A program made the translations under genes and the position numbers. From contig DSCS01000048.1 of NCBI GenBank assembly GCA_011048995.1, positions 1 to 42,330 on the forward strand: 42,330 nt of DNA. The letters run 5' to 3'. Shown here piece after piece: positions 8,476 to 16,902 of the stretch (its first letter is position 1; each line of letters starts with the position of its first letter). Origin of the DNA: Bacillota bacterium (lineage in GTDB: Bacteria > Macinerneyibacteriota > Macinerneyibacteria > Macinerneyibacteriales > DSCS01). Below the pieces are notes generated by a model. It saw nothing but the letters and a program-made list of their open reading frames with translations, ran no database searches and was not told the DNA's origin.

Positions 8476-8505
8476 AATTTCAACATCCTTTCTTTGGCTC
8501 TATAA

Positions 8506-9297
8506 TCAGCTCAACCATTCGATCAACATCATGTAAAGGGGCAGGGAAAAGATCATGGAATCAAAACGGTCGAAAATCCCGCCATGCGCCCCCAGAAGAG
8601 TCCCGGAATCTTTCACCCCTGCATATCTCTTTAACAGGGATTCCGTCAGATCCCCTGCCTGAACCGCAAGAGACATCAAAGCAATCAAAAGGGCCCCTTT
8701 TCCCCATTCCCAGGAGACAAACCGGGAAAATAAAGGGGAAAGCATAACAGGGATCACCATCCCTCCGATGAATCCGGCTAAAGATTTTTTGGGGGAAACG
8801 GCAAGTATACCCCTTTTTCTGCCCAGGCTCATCCCGATAAAGTAAGCGGCGCTGTCAATGATCCAAACCATCAAAAACAGAAATACAGCCCAGGGGAGAC
8901 TTCGTGATGACTTTGATTTTAAAAGAATAAAATGTCCCCAAAACAGAGTCAGGTATAATGTGCTTATCAAAGTCATCGATAAACGCCTGACATCTCTGAA
9001 AGCGGGCCTGTTGTAAAGGAGAGTTTCCGCGAAAGCCAGGATCATAGCAAAAACCGTCAAAGGGAAAGCAGGGCTTCGCCCTGTATAAAGACAATAGTAT
9101 CCTGCAGATAAAGCGGCAAGAGAAAGAGAATAATGAAAAGGCGACCGGACGGAGAACATTCTCAAGAGCTCAAAAAGCGAAACCGCCCCGATGACAAAGA
9201 CAAAGGGGAGCCAGATCAAAGACTTCTCCGTGTAGGCGATAAACAAAAGAAGCGGAATACCGGCCAATGCCACAAAACTGCGTTTTAAAAGATTCAT
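8506..9297 (-). CDS. cdsA: Phosphatidate cytidylyltransferase
   Basis: 263 residues, multi-spanning membrane protein of normal CdsA length. The C-terminal signature is present: SLLKRYAGVKDSG then GAHGGIFDRFDS (ending at about residue 247), with the paired aspartates that bind metal and CTP. It makes CDP-diacylglycerol from phosphatidic acid and CTP at the inner membrane for phospholipid synthesis. Its start overlaps the uppS stop by 4 nt (ATGA), so translation is coupled. The order frr-uppS-cdsA is conserved across bacteria. Confidence 0.95.
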   Translation of the reverse strand: MNLLKRSFVALAGIPLLLFIAYTEKSLIWLPFVFVIGAVSLFELLRMFSVRSPFHYSLSLAALSAGYYCLYTGRSPAFPLTVFAMILAFAETLLYNRPAFRDVRRLSMTLISTLYLTLFWGHFILLKSKSSRSLPWAVFLFLMVWIIDSAAYFIGMSLGRKRGILAVSPKKSLAGFIGGMVIPVMLSPLFSRFVSWEWGKGALLIALMSLAVQAGDLTESLLKRYAGVKDSGTLLGAHGGIFDRFDSMIFSLPLYMMLIEWLS

Positions 9298-9989
9298 CCC
9301 AACCCCCCGAACCGACGCTCTCTTTTCCCATAGGCATTTAATGCTTTGTCGAACTCTTTTTCATTGAAATCGGGCCAATAGCGAGATGACGTATAGAATT
9401 CACTGTAGGCCGATTGCCAAAGAAAAAAATTCGAGATGCGGTGTTCGCCGCCTGTCCGGATAATCAGATCGGGATCGGGAATTCCTGCTGTGTCCAAATA
9501 AGAAGAGATCAGCGTTTCATCAATATGCTGAGCCGGCACAGTGTCTTCGACGATTCTCCCGAAAGCACGAACCAGATCATCACGCCCGCTGTAATTCAGC
9601 GCAATGGTCAACGTCAACCCTTTGTTCTTTTCGGTTTGGGTTTCAGACATGCGCATTTTTTCAATGACTTTCCGGCCTAAAGCCGAACGGTCGCCGATGA
9701 ACCGGATACGCACTTTATTTTCCATTAAAGCAGGGACCTCTTTTTCCAAAGTCTCGACAAAAAGACTCATCAAAGCGCCGACCTCTTCCTGAGGTCGGCT
9801 CCAATTTTCAGTTGAAAAAGCAAAGACTGTTAAATAGTCTATCCTTCTGGCAGCCGAAGCCTTGACAATAGAGCGAAGGGTCTCAACACCCTTTCTGTGT
9901 CCGAAGTTGCGGGGCATCAAGCGTTTCCTTGCCCACCGTCCGTTACCGTCCATGACAATGGCCACATGGCGGGGAACCGGACGGTTCAC
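9294..9989 (-). CDS. uppS: Undecaprenyl diphosphate synthase (isoprenyl transferase)
   Basis: 231 residues, typical cis-prenyltransferase size. The N-terminus has IVMDGNGRWARKR with the catalytic D14, then GHRKGVETLR, and near the C-terminus RTGGEHRISNFF followed by YSEFY and WPDF, all family motifs that bind FPP and IPP. It adds isopentenyl diphosphate units to make the lipid carrier for peptidoglycan and O-antigen synthesis. Located directly after frr (1 nt gap) and overlapping cdsA. Confidence 0.96.
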   Translation of the reverse strand: MNRPVPRHVAIVMDGNGRWARKRLMPRNFGHRKGVETLRSIVKASAARRIDYLTVFAFSTENWSRPQEEVGALMSLFVETLEKEVPALMENKVRIRFIGDRSALGRKVIEKMRMSETQTEKNKGLTLTIALNYSGRDDLVRAFGRIVEDTVPAQHIDETLISSYLDTAGIPDPDLIIRTGGEHRISNFFLWQSAYSEFYTSSRYWPDFNEKEFDKALNAYGKRERRFGGLG

Positions 9990-9990
9990 C

Positions 9991-10548
9991 CTATACCTCC
10001 ATTATTTCGGCTTCTTTTTTACTTATGACATCATCGACTTTCTGAACATAATCATCTGTCATTTTCTGGATATCATCAAGAAGCTTTTTTTCGAGGTCTT
10101 CCGGTATCTCTCCGTCTTTTTTCTGCTGTTTGACTTTTTCATTTTCATCGCGGCGAATATTCCGTAACGCCACTTTTGTGTCTTCGGCCATCTTCTTGAT
10201 GACTTTGACAAGATCTTTCCTGCGCTCCTCTGAAAGAGGGGGAACAGGGATACGGATCAATTTCCCGTCATTTGCCGGATTCAGTCCCAAATTTGAAGTC
10301 AGGATGGCCTTTTCAATGGTGGAGATAATTGAGACATCCCAAGGTGAAATCGTAATTAAACGGGGCTCCGGGACATTCACCGTCGCAATTTGAGTCACGG
10401 GAGTCGGCGTCCCGTAATAATCAACGGTAATATTATCCAAAAGCGAGGCAGAAGCTCTTCCTGTGCGAACACTGTGAAGTTCATCCTTCAAGACATCAAG
10501 ACTCTTCTCCATCTTCTGTTTACCTTCTTTAATAGCCGGATGGTCCAT
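9991..10548 (-). CDS. frr: Ribosome recycling factor
   Basis: 185 residues, the exact usual length. It contains the SVRTGRAS motif near the N-terminus, a central VTVNVPEPR-like beta region and the long C-terminal helix with RNIRRDENEKVKQ. Together with EF-G it splits post-termination ribosomes. It sits 28 nt after pyrH in the conserved rpsB-tsf-pyrH-frr order, with uppS 1 nt downstream. Confidence 0.97.
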   Translation of the reverse strand: MDHPAIKEGKQKMEKSLDVLKDELHSVRTGRASASLLDNITVDYYGTPTPVTQIATVNVPEPRLITISPWDVSIISTIEKAILTSNLGLNPANDGKLIRIPVPPLSEERRKDLVKVIKKMAEDTKVALRNIRRDENEKVKQQKKDGEIPEDLEKKLLDDIQKMTDDYVQKVDDVISKKEAEIMEV

Positions 10549-10576
10549 GGATCACTCTCCTTTCCGCTTAAAACAT

Positions 10577-11278
10577 CTACTGAATGACAGTGTGGGGGAC
10601 ATCCCCTGTCATTATTCGAGTGAGATTGCCTTTCTTTGTACAGTCAAAGACAAAGACAGGGATTTTCTGGTCCCGGCACAGGGAAACGGCAGACAAATCC
10701 ATTATTTCCAGACGCCGGGTAAGAAATTCTTCATAACTGATCGCATCAAAACGAGAAGCATCGGGATAACGGACAGGGTCTTTATCATAGACACCGTCGA
10801 CTTTTGTCCCTTTAAGCAAAACGCCTGCTCCGATTTCAGACGCCCGGAGAGCAGCGGCAGTATCCGTACTGAAATAGGGATTCCCCGTCCCGCCGGTAAA
10901 AACGGCTACATGGCCTTTTAACGTTTCAAGAACATCATCCAGGACATACGGCCGTGCAAAGGAACCTACGGGAAATGCACTGAAGTGAACAGCCGGGCAG
11001 CCGATTTCTTTCAATGAGGTCTCCAACGCGATTCCGTTAATGACTGTAGCCACCATGCCCATATGATGAGCTTTTTGGGGGGGGAAATTCAAATCTTTAA
11101 TGAGAGAGCGGCCGCGAAAAATATTTCCGCCGCCGATGACAAGGCCTATGGAAAGGCCGCTCTTACGAAGGGTATTGATCTCCTCCGCAATACAGGCGAG
11201 AGGGGCAGGATGGACCCCGAACCCCTCATTGCCGCTTAATAATTCACCGCTTAATTTCAGCAGTATGCGTGAGTACAT
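10577..11278 (-). CDS. pyrH: UMP kinase
   Basis: 233 residues of the amino-acid-kinase fold. LKLSGE near the N-terminus and GGGNIFRG bind the phosphates, a TGGTGNPYFSTDTAAALRA segment binds UMP, and KGTKVDGVYDKDP is the typical C-terminal-half motif. It phosphorylates UMP to UDP for pyrimidine nucleotide supply. Its ATG overlaps the tsf stop (TAATG), so the two are translationally coupled. Confidence 0.97.
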   Translation of the reverse strand: MYSRILLKLSGELLSGNEGFGVHPAPLACIAEEINTLRKSGLSIGLVIGGGNIFRGRSLIKDLNFPPQKAHHMGMVATVINGIALETSLKEIGCPAVHFSAFPVGSFARPYVLDDVLETLKGHVAVFTGGTGNPYFSTDTAAALRASEIGAGVLLKGTKVDGVYDKDPVRYPDASRFDAISYEEFLTRRLEIMDLSAVSLCRDQKIPVFVFDCTKKGNLTRIMTGDVPHTVIQ

Positions 11279-11874
11279 TATTCCCCCAGGGAATACCGTA
11301 CAAACCGCCTTACCTGGATATTTTCACCTAATTTTGCAATAAAGGTGTTAATATAATCCTGCACAGTCATCTCAGTGTCTTTAATGAAATCCTGTTCCAG
11401 CAGGCAAACATCTTTGTAATAACGTTTTTCCAGCATGCCGTCTACAATCTTGTCCACCATATTTTCCGGTTTTCCCTCAGCCAGCATCTTTTCGCGATAA
11501 ATAACGCGCTCTTTTTCGATCATCTCATTGTCCAGTTCTTCCCGGCTGACGACAAGAGGGTCAGAAGCAGCCACTTGCATGGCTAAATCTTTAACCAAAG
11601 CCTGGAAATCATCCGTTTTAGCCACGAAATCCGTTTCACAATTGACTTCGATCAAAACGCCTAACTTTCCGGTAGCATGAATATACGCCCCGACACTGCC
11701 TTCATGAGTCTCTCTGTCCGCTTTTTTTGCAGCAGAAGCCAAACCCTTCTTGCGCAGCTCTTCGATCGCTTTATCCATATCTCCGCCGGAGGCCGTCAGG
11801 GCTTTTTTGCAGTCCATCATCCCGGCGCCGGTACGCTCCCGTAATTCTTTTACCATTTGAGCTGTTATTTCCAT
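11278..11874 (-). CDS. tsf: Elongation factor Ts
   Basis: 198 residues from the ATG at 11874, which follows GAGGTGA at good spacing; an in-frame GTG three codons earlier would lie inside that site and is less likely. The N-terminal UBA-like helix with VKELRERTGAGMMDCKKAL and the core ETDFVAKTD segment are diagnostic. It is the short form (about 200 residues, one core subdomain) seen in many phyla rather than the 280-residue E. coli form. It exchanges GDP for GTP on EF-Tu. Between rpsB and pyrH, as usual. Confidence 0.96.
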   Translation of the reverse strand: MEITAQMVKELRERTGAGMMDCKKALTASGGDMDKAIEELRKKGLASAAKKADRETHEGSVGAYIHATGKLGVLIEVNCETDFVAKTDDFQALVKDLAMQVAASDPLVVSREELDNEMIEKERVIYREKMLAEGKPENMVDKIVDGMLEKRYYKDVCLLEQDFIKDTEMTVQDYINTFIAKLGENIQVRRFVRYSLGE

Positions 11875-11906
11875 CTCCCTCACCTCTTCTCTTTATTTAT
11901 AGTCTC

Positions 11907-12782
11907 TTATTCTTCTTCTTTTTTAATGTCTTGCAAAATTTCAGCCTCGTCAGCCTGAACATTTTCTTCTTCAGGATTCTCTTCCTCCGGTGCTGCCGGT
12001 TCGACCGGAGCATCAGCCTTTTTTGCAGCCGCTCTTGTTTGGGCTGCTTCGGCTTCTTCCCGGACGGCAGCCTCTTCATTGACCTCACGGCCTTCGAGGC
12101 TTCCCTGCAATCCCTCCATTACGGCATCAGCCAGGACCCTGGAGATCAGGCTGATCGAACGGATCGCATCATCATTTCCGGGGATAAGATAATCGGCTTC
12201 ATCAGGATCACAATTCGTATCAATCAGTGCAAAAACGGGGATACCCAGTTTTTGAGCTTCCATGACGGCGTTCTTCTCTTTTTTGATATCCACCACAAAA
12301 ACAGCTTGGGGGACATCTTCCATCTCTTTGATTCCGCGAAAAACATCGCTCATCTTCTCTTTTTGTTTACGGATCTTAATTGCGTCTTTCTTGCTCAGTT
12401 TTTCCATTTCGCCGTTGATCTCCATCTCTTCCAGCTGACGATAATACCGCACACGCTGTTTGATGGTCTTATAATTCGTAAGCATGCCGCCCAGCCATCT
12501 GTGGTTGACAAAAGGCATGCCGCAGCGCAGCGCTTCCGTTTCAATGGCATCCTGAGCCTGTTTTTTCGTACCTACGAAAAGGATCTTCCCGCCCTTTTCC
12601 ACGATTTCTTTACATTTTTCATGCGATTCCTGGATATAACCCATCGCTTTTTGAAGATCAATAATATGGATACCGTTTTTCGCCCCGAAAATATAGGGTT
12701 TCATCTTGGGATTCCAGCGTTTGGTCTGATGCCCGAAATGGACTCCGGCTTCCAACAATTGCTTCATGGTTACATTCGCCAT
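11907..12782 (-). CDS. rpsB: Ribosomal protein uS2
   Basis: 291 residues. The body is standard uS2: MKQLLEAGVHFGHQTKRWNP at the start, FVGTKKQAQ, and WLGGMLTN in the coiled-coil region. Beyond about residue 235 there is an unusual tail of about 55 residues rich in Ala, Glu and Pro, ending in an acidic EEE. Such tails occur in some lineages and are probably disordered. The leader upstream holds a short CCTC-loop-GAGG hairpin (in 12820-12840) before an AAGGAGG site. Autogenous control by S2 is known in other bacteria but cannot be shown here. Confidence 0.96.
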   Translation of the reverse strand: MANVTMKQLLEAGVHFGHQTKRWNPKMKPYIFGAKNGIHIIDLQKAMGYIQESHEKCKEIVEKGGKILFVGTKKQAQDAIETEALRCGMPFVNHRWLGGMLTNYKTIKQRVRYYRQLEEMEINGEMEKLSKKDAIKIRKQKEKMSDVFRGIKEMEDVPQAVFVVDIKKEKNAVMEAQKLGIPVFALIDTNCDPDEADYLIPGNDDAIRSISLISRVLADAVMEGLQGSLEGREVNEEAAVREEAEAAQTRAAAKKADAPVEPAAPEEENPEEENVQADEAEILQDIKKEEE

Positions 12783-12874
12783 AGTTTTTCCTCCTTGTGG
12801 TCTCCTCCAATCCCCATAACCTCATATCGAGGCACCATGAATGCGGGATTGTGCGTATTTTAAATTCAAATAAC

Positions 12875-13270
12875 TTAACGTTTTGAGAACTGGAACCTGG
12901 CCCGTGCGCCCTTCTGTCCGTATTTCTTTCTTTCTTTCATACGGGGATCTCTCTTGAGAAATCCTGCACGTTTCAGGGAAGGTTTCAATGTCTCATCCAT
13001 TTTCACCAGGGCTCTGGCTAAACCGTGGCGCACAGCCCCGGCCTGGCCTGTGACCCCGCCACCGTTGACTCTGACAAGGACATCATAGCGCCCCAGCATA
13101 TTCAACAAAACAAGAGGCTGCTTGACAGTCTCCTGATAATCTTTGACATCAAAATACTCTTCTAAAGGTTTGTCGTTGACCATCATCCGGCCTTTACCGG
13201 CGATAAGCCTGACCCTTGCTACAGCCGTTTTCCTCCGGCCTGTCCCCCAATATAATGTGCTCAAGGTCAT
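12875..13270 (-). CDS. rpsI: Ribosomal protein uS9
   Basis: 131 residues, normal length. It starts with [16 protein letters not shown], has the [14 protein letters not shown] core, and ends in the basic tail with final FSKR that reaches the tRNA anticodon region in the ribosomal P site. It lies 9 nt after rplM in the conserved rplM-rpsI pair and upstream of rpsB. Confidence 0.97.
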   Translation of the reverse strand: MTLSTLYWGTGRRKTAVARVRLIAGKGRMMVNDKPLEEYFDVKDYQETVKQPLVLLNMLGRYDVLVRVNGGGVTGQAGAVRHGLARALVKMDETLKPSLKRAGFLKRDPRMKERKKYGQKGARARFQFSKR

Positions 13271-13279
13271 CCTCCTCTC

Positions 13280-13717
13280 TTATTTCGTTACTTTAACGGC
13301 TTCACATTTCTGCGCCTTATGGGGGTGGTTTCCCCCGGCATAGACTTTCAGCCTTTTCAGCATTCTGGCCTGCAATTTATTTTTGGGAAGCATTCCCTTG
13401 ACAGCCAGTTTGATCACTTCTTCAGGTTTCTTTTCCATCATGACATCATACCGTGTGGCCTTTATGCCTCCGGGGTATCCGCTATGCCGATAATAGAATT
13501 TTTGTTTCAACTTATTCCCGGTGAGGCGGACTTTGCCGGCATTGATAACGACTACAAAGTCACCGGTATCCACGGCGGGAGAGTAAATGGGCTTGCTTTT
13601 GCCGCTTAACATGCGGGCAATCCGTGTGGCCATACGCCCCAGGATTTCCCCCTCGGCGTCCACAACGAACCATTTTCTGTCAATCTCGTTTGCCTTTGGT
13701 AAAAAACTTTTATTCAT
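13280..13717 (-). CDS. rplM: Ribosomal protein uL13
   Basis: 145 residues from the ATG at 13717, which follows an AAGGAGGG site; the frame extends seven codons upstream across that site, so the longer start is rejected. WFVVDAEGEILGRMAT at the N-terminus, KSKPIYSPAVDTGDFVVVIN and YAGGNHPHKAQ at the end are standard uL13 motifs. This is an early-assembly protein of the large subunit. First gene of the ribosomal run, behind a clear promoter. Confidence 0.97.
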   Translation of the reverse strand: MNKSFLPKANEIDRKWFVVDAEGEILGRMATRIARMLSGKSKPIYSPAVDTGDFVVVINAGKVRLTGNKLKQKFYYRHSGYPGGIKATRYDVMMEKKPEEVIKLAVKGMLPKNKLQARMLKRLKVYAGGNHPHKAQKCEAVKVTK

Positions 13718-13758
13718 CCTAACCCTCCTTAATGACATTCACGCTTTTACGCTTGAAA

Positions 13759-13787
13759 ATAGTAAAGTCAATATCCCCGTCCGTCAA
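13759..13787 (-). promoter_or_regulatory. Promoter for rplM-rpsI and probably the downstream run
   Basis: TTGACG (13782-13787) and TACTAT (13759-13764) on the minus strand with a 17-nt spacer, about 40 nt before the rplM start. It follows directly on the terminator-like hairpin of the preceding gene. Confidence 0.75.
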
Positions 13788-13790
13788 GGG

Positions 13791-13838
13791 AAAAAGCCCC
13801 TTTCAGGTAGGCCTGACATCTTCACGGGGTTCCTATAT
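13791..13838 (-). terminator. Rho-independent-like terminator after the moaD-like gene
   Basis: In the minus-strand transcript an outer CCCC/GGGG pairing encloses an inner TCAGG-CCTA-CCTGA hairpin, followed by CTTTTT. A bulge in the 5' arm weakens it, but the position between the moaD-like gene and the rplM promoter fits a terminator. Confidence 0.55.
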
Positions 13839-13862
13839 TCTTGGATTATTCCACCAGTTAGA

Positions 13863-14087
13863 TCAGCCCCCGGACACAAACCGGACAAAACTCACTCTGT
13901 CGTCATCATCGACTGTCTCATCCTGGCCGAGAGACTTCCCGTCGCGGACGACAACAAAATGCAAATCTTCAGGAAGATTCAACTTTTCAACCAGATCCCC
14001 GACACGGCAGGGCTTTTCAAGAGGGACTTCTAGTTCCTCTTTTTGGCCAAAAAACTCTTTCATTCCGGCAAATACTTTAATACGCAT
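13863..14087 (-). CDS. MoaD/ThiS-family sulfur carrier protein
   Basis: 74 residues with a ubiquitin-like pattern and the required C-terminal Gly-Gly (ending FVSGG). In this family the terminal glycine is adenylated and thiocarboxylated to donate sulfur, in MoaD to make the dithiolene of molybdopterin or tungstopterin. It sits just downstream of an AOR-type oxidoreductase, which needs a pterin cofactor, so a MoaD role for that enzyme is more likely than thiamine synthesis (inference). It has its own promoter, separated from the AOR gene by a terminator. Confidence 0.8.
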   Translation of the reverse strand: MRIKVFAGMKEFFGQKEELEVPLEKPCRVGDLVEKLNLPEDLHFVVVRDGKSLGQDETVDDDDRVSFVRFVSGG

Positions 14088-14117
14088 AATACATACCTTA
14101 GGGCTTAGTGGGGCTTC

Positions 14118-14145
14118 ATTCTATCGGAATAATGGGTTCCGTCAA
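14118..14145 (-). promoter_or_regulatory. Promoter for the moaD-like gene
   Basis: TTGACG (14140-14145) and TAGAAT (14118-14123) on the minus strand with a 16-nt spacer, about 30 nt before the start at 14087. Confidence 0.65.
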
Positions 14146-14160
14146 GGAAAAATTAAAGAG

Positions 14161-14190
14161 AAAGGGGGAGATAAAACCTCCCCCTTTTTT
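14161..14190 (-). terminator. Terminator after the AOR-type oxidoreductase gene
   Basis: A perfect 10-bp stem (AAAGGGGGAG with CTCCCCCTTT) with an 8-base loop, followed in the minus-strand transcript by a pyrimidine-rich CTCTTTAATTTTT tail. It lies about 12 nt after the stop codon. Flanking T and A runs would let it also act on opposite-strand transcription. Confidence 0.8.
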
Positions 14191-14201
14191 CAGGATTGTT
14201 A

Positions 14202-16364
14202 TCAAAGATGCTTTTTAACGACTGCAGTGACCTCGTCAAAGGCAATGCCGAGTTTTTTGAGATGTTCAAGGGTGGGGACACCATTATTGGTCCACCCGCG
14301 GCGTTTATAAACAGCATCAATAAGCTGCTCATACTGATCTTCCCGAAACTTGCGCAAAGCCTTGACTTTTTCTTCCGTGGAAAGTCCGGCGGGATCGATG
14401 CCGGCCTTTTCTTTCAGCTGTTTGTCATAACGTTCGACACGGGACTCGTACTCTTCCACAGTCACCGGGCCCACAGAACGATAAGGAATCGCATCATGTT
14501 CTCTCAAACCTTTTCCCATACGGATATTAAAGACCCGCTGGAAATTATAAACTCTCTCTGATTGAAGGATCAGTTCTTCCTTATTGATGCTCTGGCCAGT
14601 AATCGCGTTAAAAAGATCCACATAATTCTGAACATGCTCAGGAACTTTAGCCGGTTCATCAGTCTGAGCATTGTCAGCAGGCTCAATATCATTCCAGGGC
14701 AACTTGCATAATCCCTGCAAGCCGAACCAGGTCCGGAACATGGGAAAGTAATGAAGGGCTTCCGCTTTATCCTCAAAAGTGGGAATAAGGCCCTGAACCA
14801 TATCCATGAAGATGAGCCAGGCTTCATCATGTTGAGGCCCTTTAAGAGCTAAACCGTAGCCTCCCTGCATCGCCAGAGATTCTTTTGTCACATATTCGGA
14901 ATATTCCAGCCCCTTGGCTTCCATTCCGATATCATCCATAAATTTCCTGTCGGCGCCGAAATGCTTCTCAAAGTAGTTTTTCATCTGCCTTATGCCCTTC
15001 CCGGCGATTTTACCGAAACCCTCGCCGCGAGAGATCTGATGGAGGAGTTCCAGAGTATCTTTGGCATTTCCCCAGGTAAAGTCAAGCCCGCCTGTCTTTT
15101 CTTTATCTAAAATGCCGTTTTCCCAGCATTCCATGATAAAGGCGGTCATCGTCCCGAAAGAGATCGTATCCAGTCCATAGGTATCACAGTAAAAATTGAT
15201 CTCCAGCACATCGCGGGCATTGAAAATGCCCAGATTGGAACCGCATCCGCCGATGGTCTCATATTCAGGGCCGTCGACTAAGACTTTTTGCCCCTTGTAA
15301 GGGCCGGTCTTGAGCTCAAAGTCCTCGGCGACTTTTGCGCAGGCCATGGTGCATCCGTACCAACAGCCGTCCGGCTTGCCCTTTGACAGAAATTCATTAT
15401 AAAAGACTTCTGAAGAGATATTCGGAGCATCTTTATGGCTGCCGTATTTATAATTCAATGTAGGCAGAAGATCATATTCATCCATGATCTCAGAAAGATG
15501 AGCTGTCCCGACTTTACGCATACGGCATTGCTGATCATCCAAGGCGATGATTTCTTTGTGAAGTTTGAGGCCGATTTTCTGAACAGTCGCCAGATCCGCC
15601 GGATGGGTAGAAGCTCCGTTCAGGCCCGAAAAACGGACGACAACCGCTTTGATCCTTTTATTACGAAATACTGTCCCGATCCCTCCGCGGCCGGCCTGTT
15701 TAAAACGGACACCTTTACGCCGTTTATCCCAAAAGGAAAAATTCAGGCATCCGATCCAGGCGTTGTCTGAACCTGTCCCGGCACTTACAGAAGAGATGTT
15801 CATCTTGTCTTCCTCATTTTCGGCAAAGAGATCGAGGATCTGCTCCCCGATAACATGACTGTCCACAGCCTCAAAGGGAGCCTCAATGATCTGGACTTTG
15901 CCGTTGTCTCCGTCAATATAAATAATGACATCCTTGTCGGCTTTCCCCTGTATCTCCATAGCATCAAAGCCCGCAAATTTCAAATAGGGGCCAAAATAGC
16001 CGCCCACATTGGAATCGATGGGAATCCCCGTCAGAGGTGAAAGAGAGACGACCAAAGATTTCCCTGAGCCCGGGTAATTTGTATTACCCCCGATGGGGCC
16101 GGCTGCAATGCAGATCTCATTTTCGGGATCATCCCATTTCGTTTCAGGAGTCACGCCGTCCCAGAGAAGCTTCATGCCGAAGCCCTTGCCACCGGTAAAA
16201 GTCATCTTCATCTCTTCGCTTACGCTTTTTTCCTTGACGGTTTTGTCTGAAATATTCACATAAAGGGTTCTCATATTATAACCCTTGTCCACCGTTTTCA
16301 GCTGATAATCCCACTCTTTCAGGAGCTTATGCCCTGACCTGATCTTTTCTAAATCTTTTGTCAT
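14202..16364 (-). CDS. Tungsten/molybdenum-dependent aldehyde:ferredoxin oxidoreductase family protein
   Basis: 720 residues from ATG at 16364, with a GGAGGAGGG site inside the end of the ferredoxin gene; the longer frame is rejected. The N-terminal half has the AOR pattern: FTGGKGFGMKLLWD, AAGPIGG, SNVGGYFGPYLKFAG, and AGRGGIGTVFRNKRIKAVVV, which bind the two pterins. The cluster cysteines are C334/C338/C342 (CWYGCTMAC) and C553. The first spacing is Cx3C, not the Cx2C of Pyrococcus AOR. The length is nearer YdhV or BamB-like members than classical AOR (about 605). It oxidises an aldehyde or reduces a carboxylic acid or similar substrate using ferredoxin; the substrate is unknown. It partners with the ferredoxin gene upstream. 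Confidence 0.9.
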   Translation of the reverse strand: MTKDLEKIRSGHKLLKEWDYQLKTVDKGYNMRTLYVNISDKTVKEKSVSEEMKMTFTGGKGFGMKLLWDGVTPETKWDDPENEICIAAGPIGGNTNYPGSGKSLVVSLSPLTGIPIDSNVGGYFGPYLKFAGFDAMEIQGKADKDVIIYIDGDNGKVQIIEAPFEAVDSHVIGEQILDLFAENEEDKMNISSVSAGTGSDNAWIGCLNFSFWDKRRKGVRFKQAGRGGIGTVFRNKRIKAVVVRFSGLNGASTHPADLATVQKIGLKLHKEIIALDDQQCRMRKVGTAHLSEIMDEYDLLPTLNYKYGSHKDAPNISSEVFYNEFLSKGKPDGCWYGCTMACAKVAEDFELKTGPYKGQKVLVDGPEYETIGGCGSNLGIFNARDVLEINFYCDTYGLDTISFGTMTAFIMECWENGILDKEKTGGLDFTWGNAKDTLELLHQISRGEGFGKIAGKGIRQMKNYFEKHFGADRKFMDDIGMEAKGLEYSEYVTKESLAMQGGYGLALKGPQHDEAWLIFMDMVQGLIPTFEDKAEALHYFPMFRTWFGLQGLCKLPWNDIEPADNAQTDEPAKVPEHVQNYVDLFNAITGQSINKEELILQSERVYNFQRVFNIRMGKGLREHDAIPYRSVGPVTVEEYESRVERYDKQLKEKAGIDPAGLSTEEKVKALRKFREDQYEQLIDAVYKRRGWTNNGVPTLEHLKKLGIAFDEVTAVVKKHL

Positions 16365-16365
16365 A

Positions 16366-16758
16366 TTATCCCTCCTCCACAATTTCCAAAGCCTGCGACG
16401 GACAGACATCGGCGCATTTTCCGCAAGCGATGCATTTGAAAGGCGAATGTGCTCCTTCATACCACATCATGGCATTAATGGGACAGACAGAGACACAAGC
16501 CAGACACCCGATACATTTATTTTTGTTTAAAAGAACAACCCCGGCAGGATTAATCGTTAAGGCTTGAACCGGACATTCATCCACACAAAGCCGGCAAGTC
16601 TGATTACAAACGGTCATGAGAAAAGAGCCTTCTTGCGGCTCGATTTTAATGGCTGATTTTAAAGGATTTTTTTCTTTGAAAAAAGTCTCGGAACAGACAT
16701 CCATACAGATCCCGCATCCTGTACATTTTTCAGGATATGTTTTCAGATATTTTGCCAC
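16366..16758 (-). CDS. Four-cluster ferredoxin-type electron-transfer subunit for the AOR-type enzyme
   Basis: 130 residues from a GTG at 16758, chosen because AGGAGG lies 6 nt upstream; the ATG at 16773 would include that site. Four cysteine groups are visible: CTGCGIC...C, CNQTCRLCVDEC, CIGCLACVSVC and CIACGKCADVC, enough for about four [4Fe-4S] clusters. It ends 1 nt before the AOR-type start (TAATATG), so translation is coupled. Its likely job is to carry electrons between the pterin enzyme and ferredoxin or another acceptor, like the YdhY or AOR small subunits. Confidence 0.9.
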   Translation of the reverse strand: MAKYLKTYPEKCTGCGICMDVCSETFFKEKNPLKSAIKIEPQEGSFLMTVCNQTCRLCVDECPVQALTINPAGVVLLNKNKCIGCLACVSVCPINAMMWYEGAHSPFKCIACGKCADVCPSQALEIVEEG

Positions 16759-16807
16759 AAAAAACCTCCTCATTTTATATAATCCCCAAGAATCCAGTCC
16801 TAAGACT

Positions 16808-16836
16808 AAAATAGGACATTAAAGGCAAAATGTCAA
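16808..16836 (-). promoter_or_regulatory. Promoter for the ferredoxin/AOR operon
   Basis: TTGACA (16831-16836) and TATTTT (16808-16813) on the minus strand with a 17-nt spacer. A small palindrome, AGTC-CTAA-GACT (from about 16796), begins just downstream and may be an operator. Confidence 0.65.
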
Positions 16837-16902
16837 ACATAAAGGCGTTTTATCGATATGTATTTTTATTCATAACGTTACAGCCGTATATTTCTCTGAT
16901 TT

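Noticed and set aside
11727-12863. Plus-strand open frame of 378 codons
   Set aside because: Antisense to rpsB and the start of tsf; rich in Phe and Leu as expected from reverse reading of Lys/Glu codons.
12783-12874. Separate promoter for rpsB and an S2-binding leader
   Set aside because: Only a weak TAAAAT-like box and a 4-bp hairpin are visible; neither is convincing, so rpsB is taken as continuing from the rplM-rpsI transcript or from an unseen promoter.
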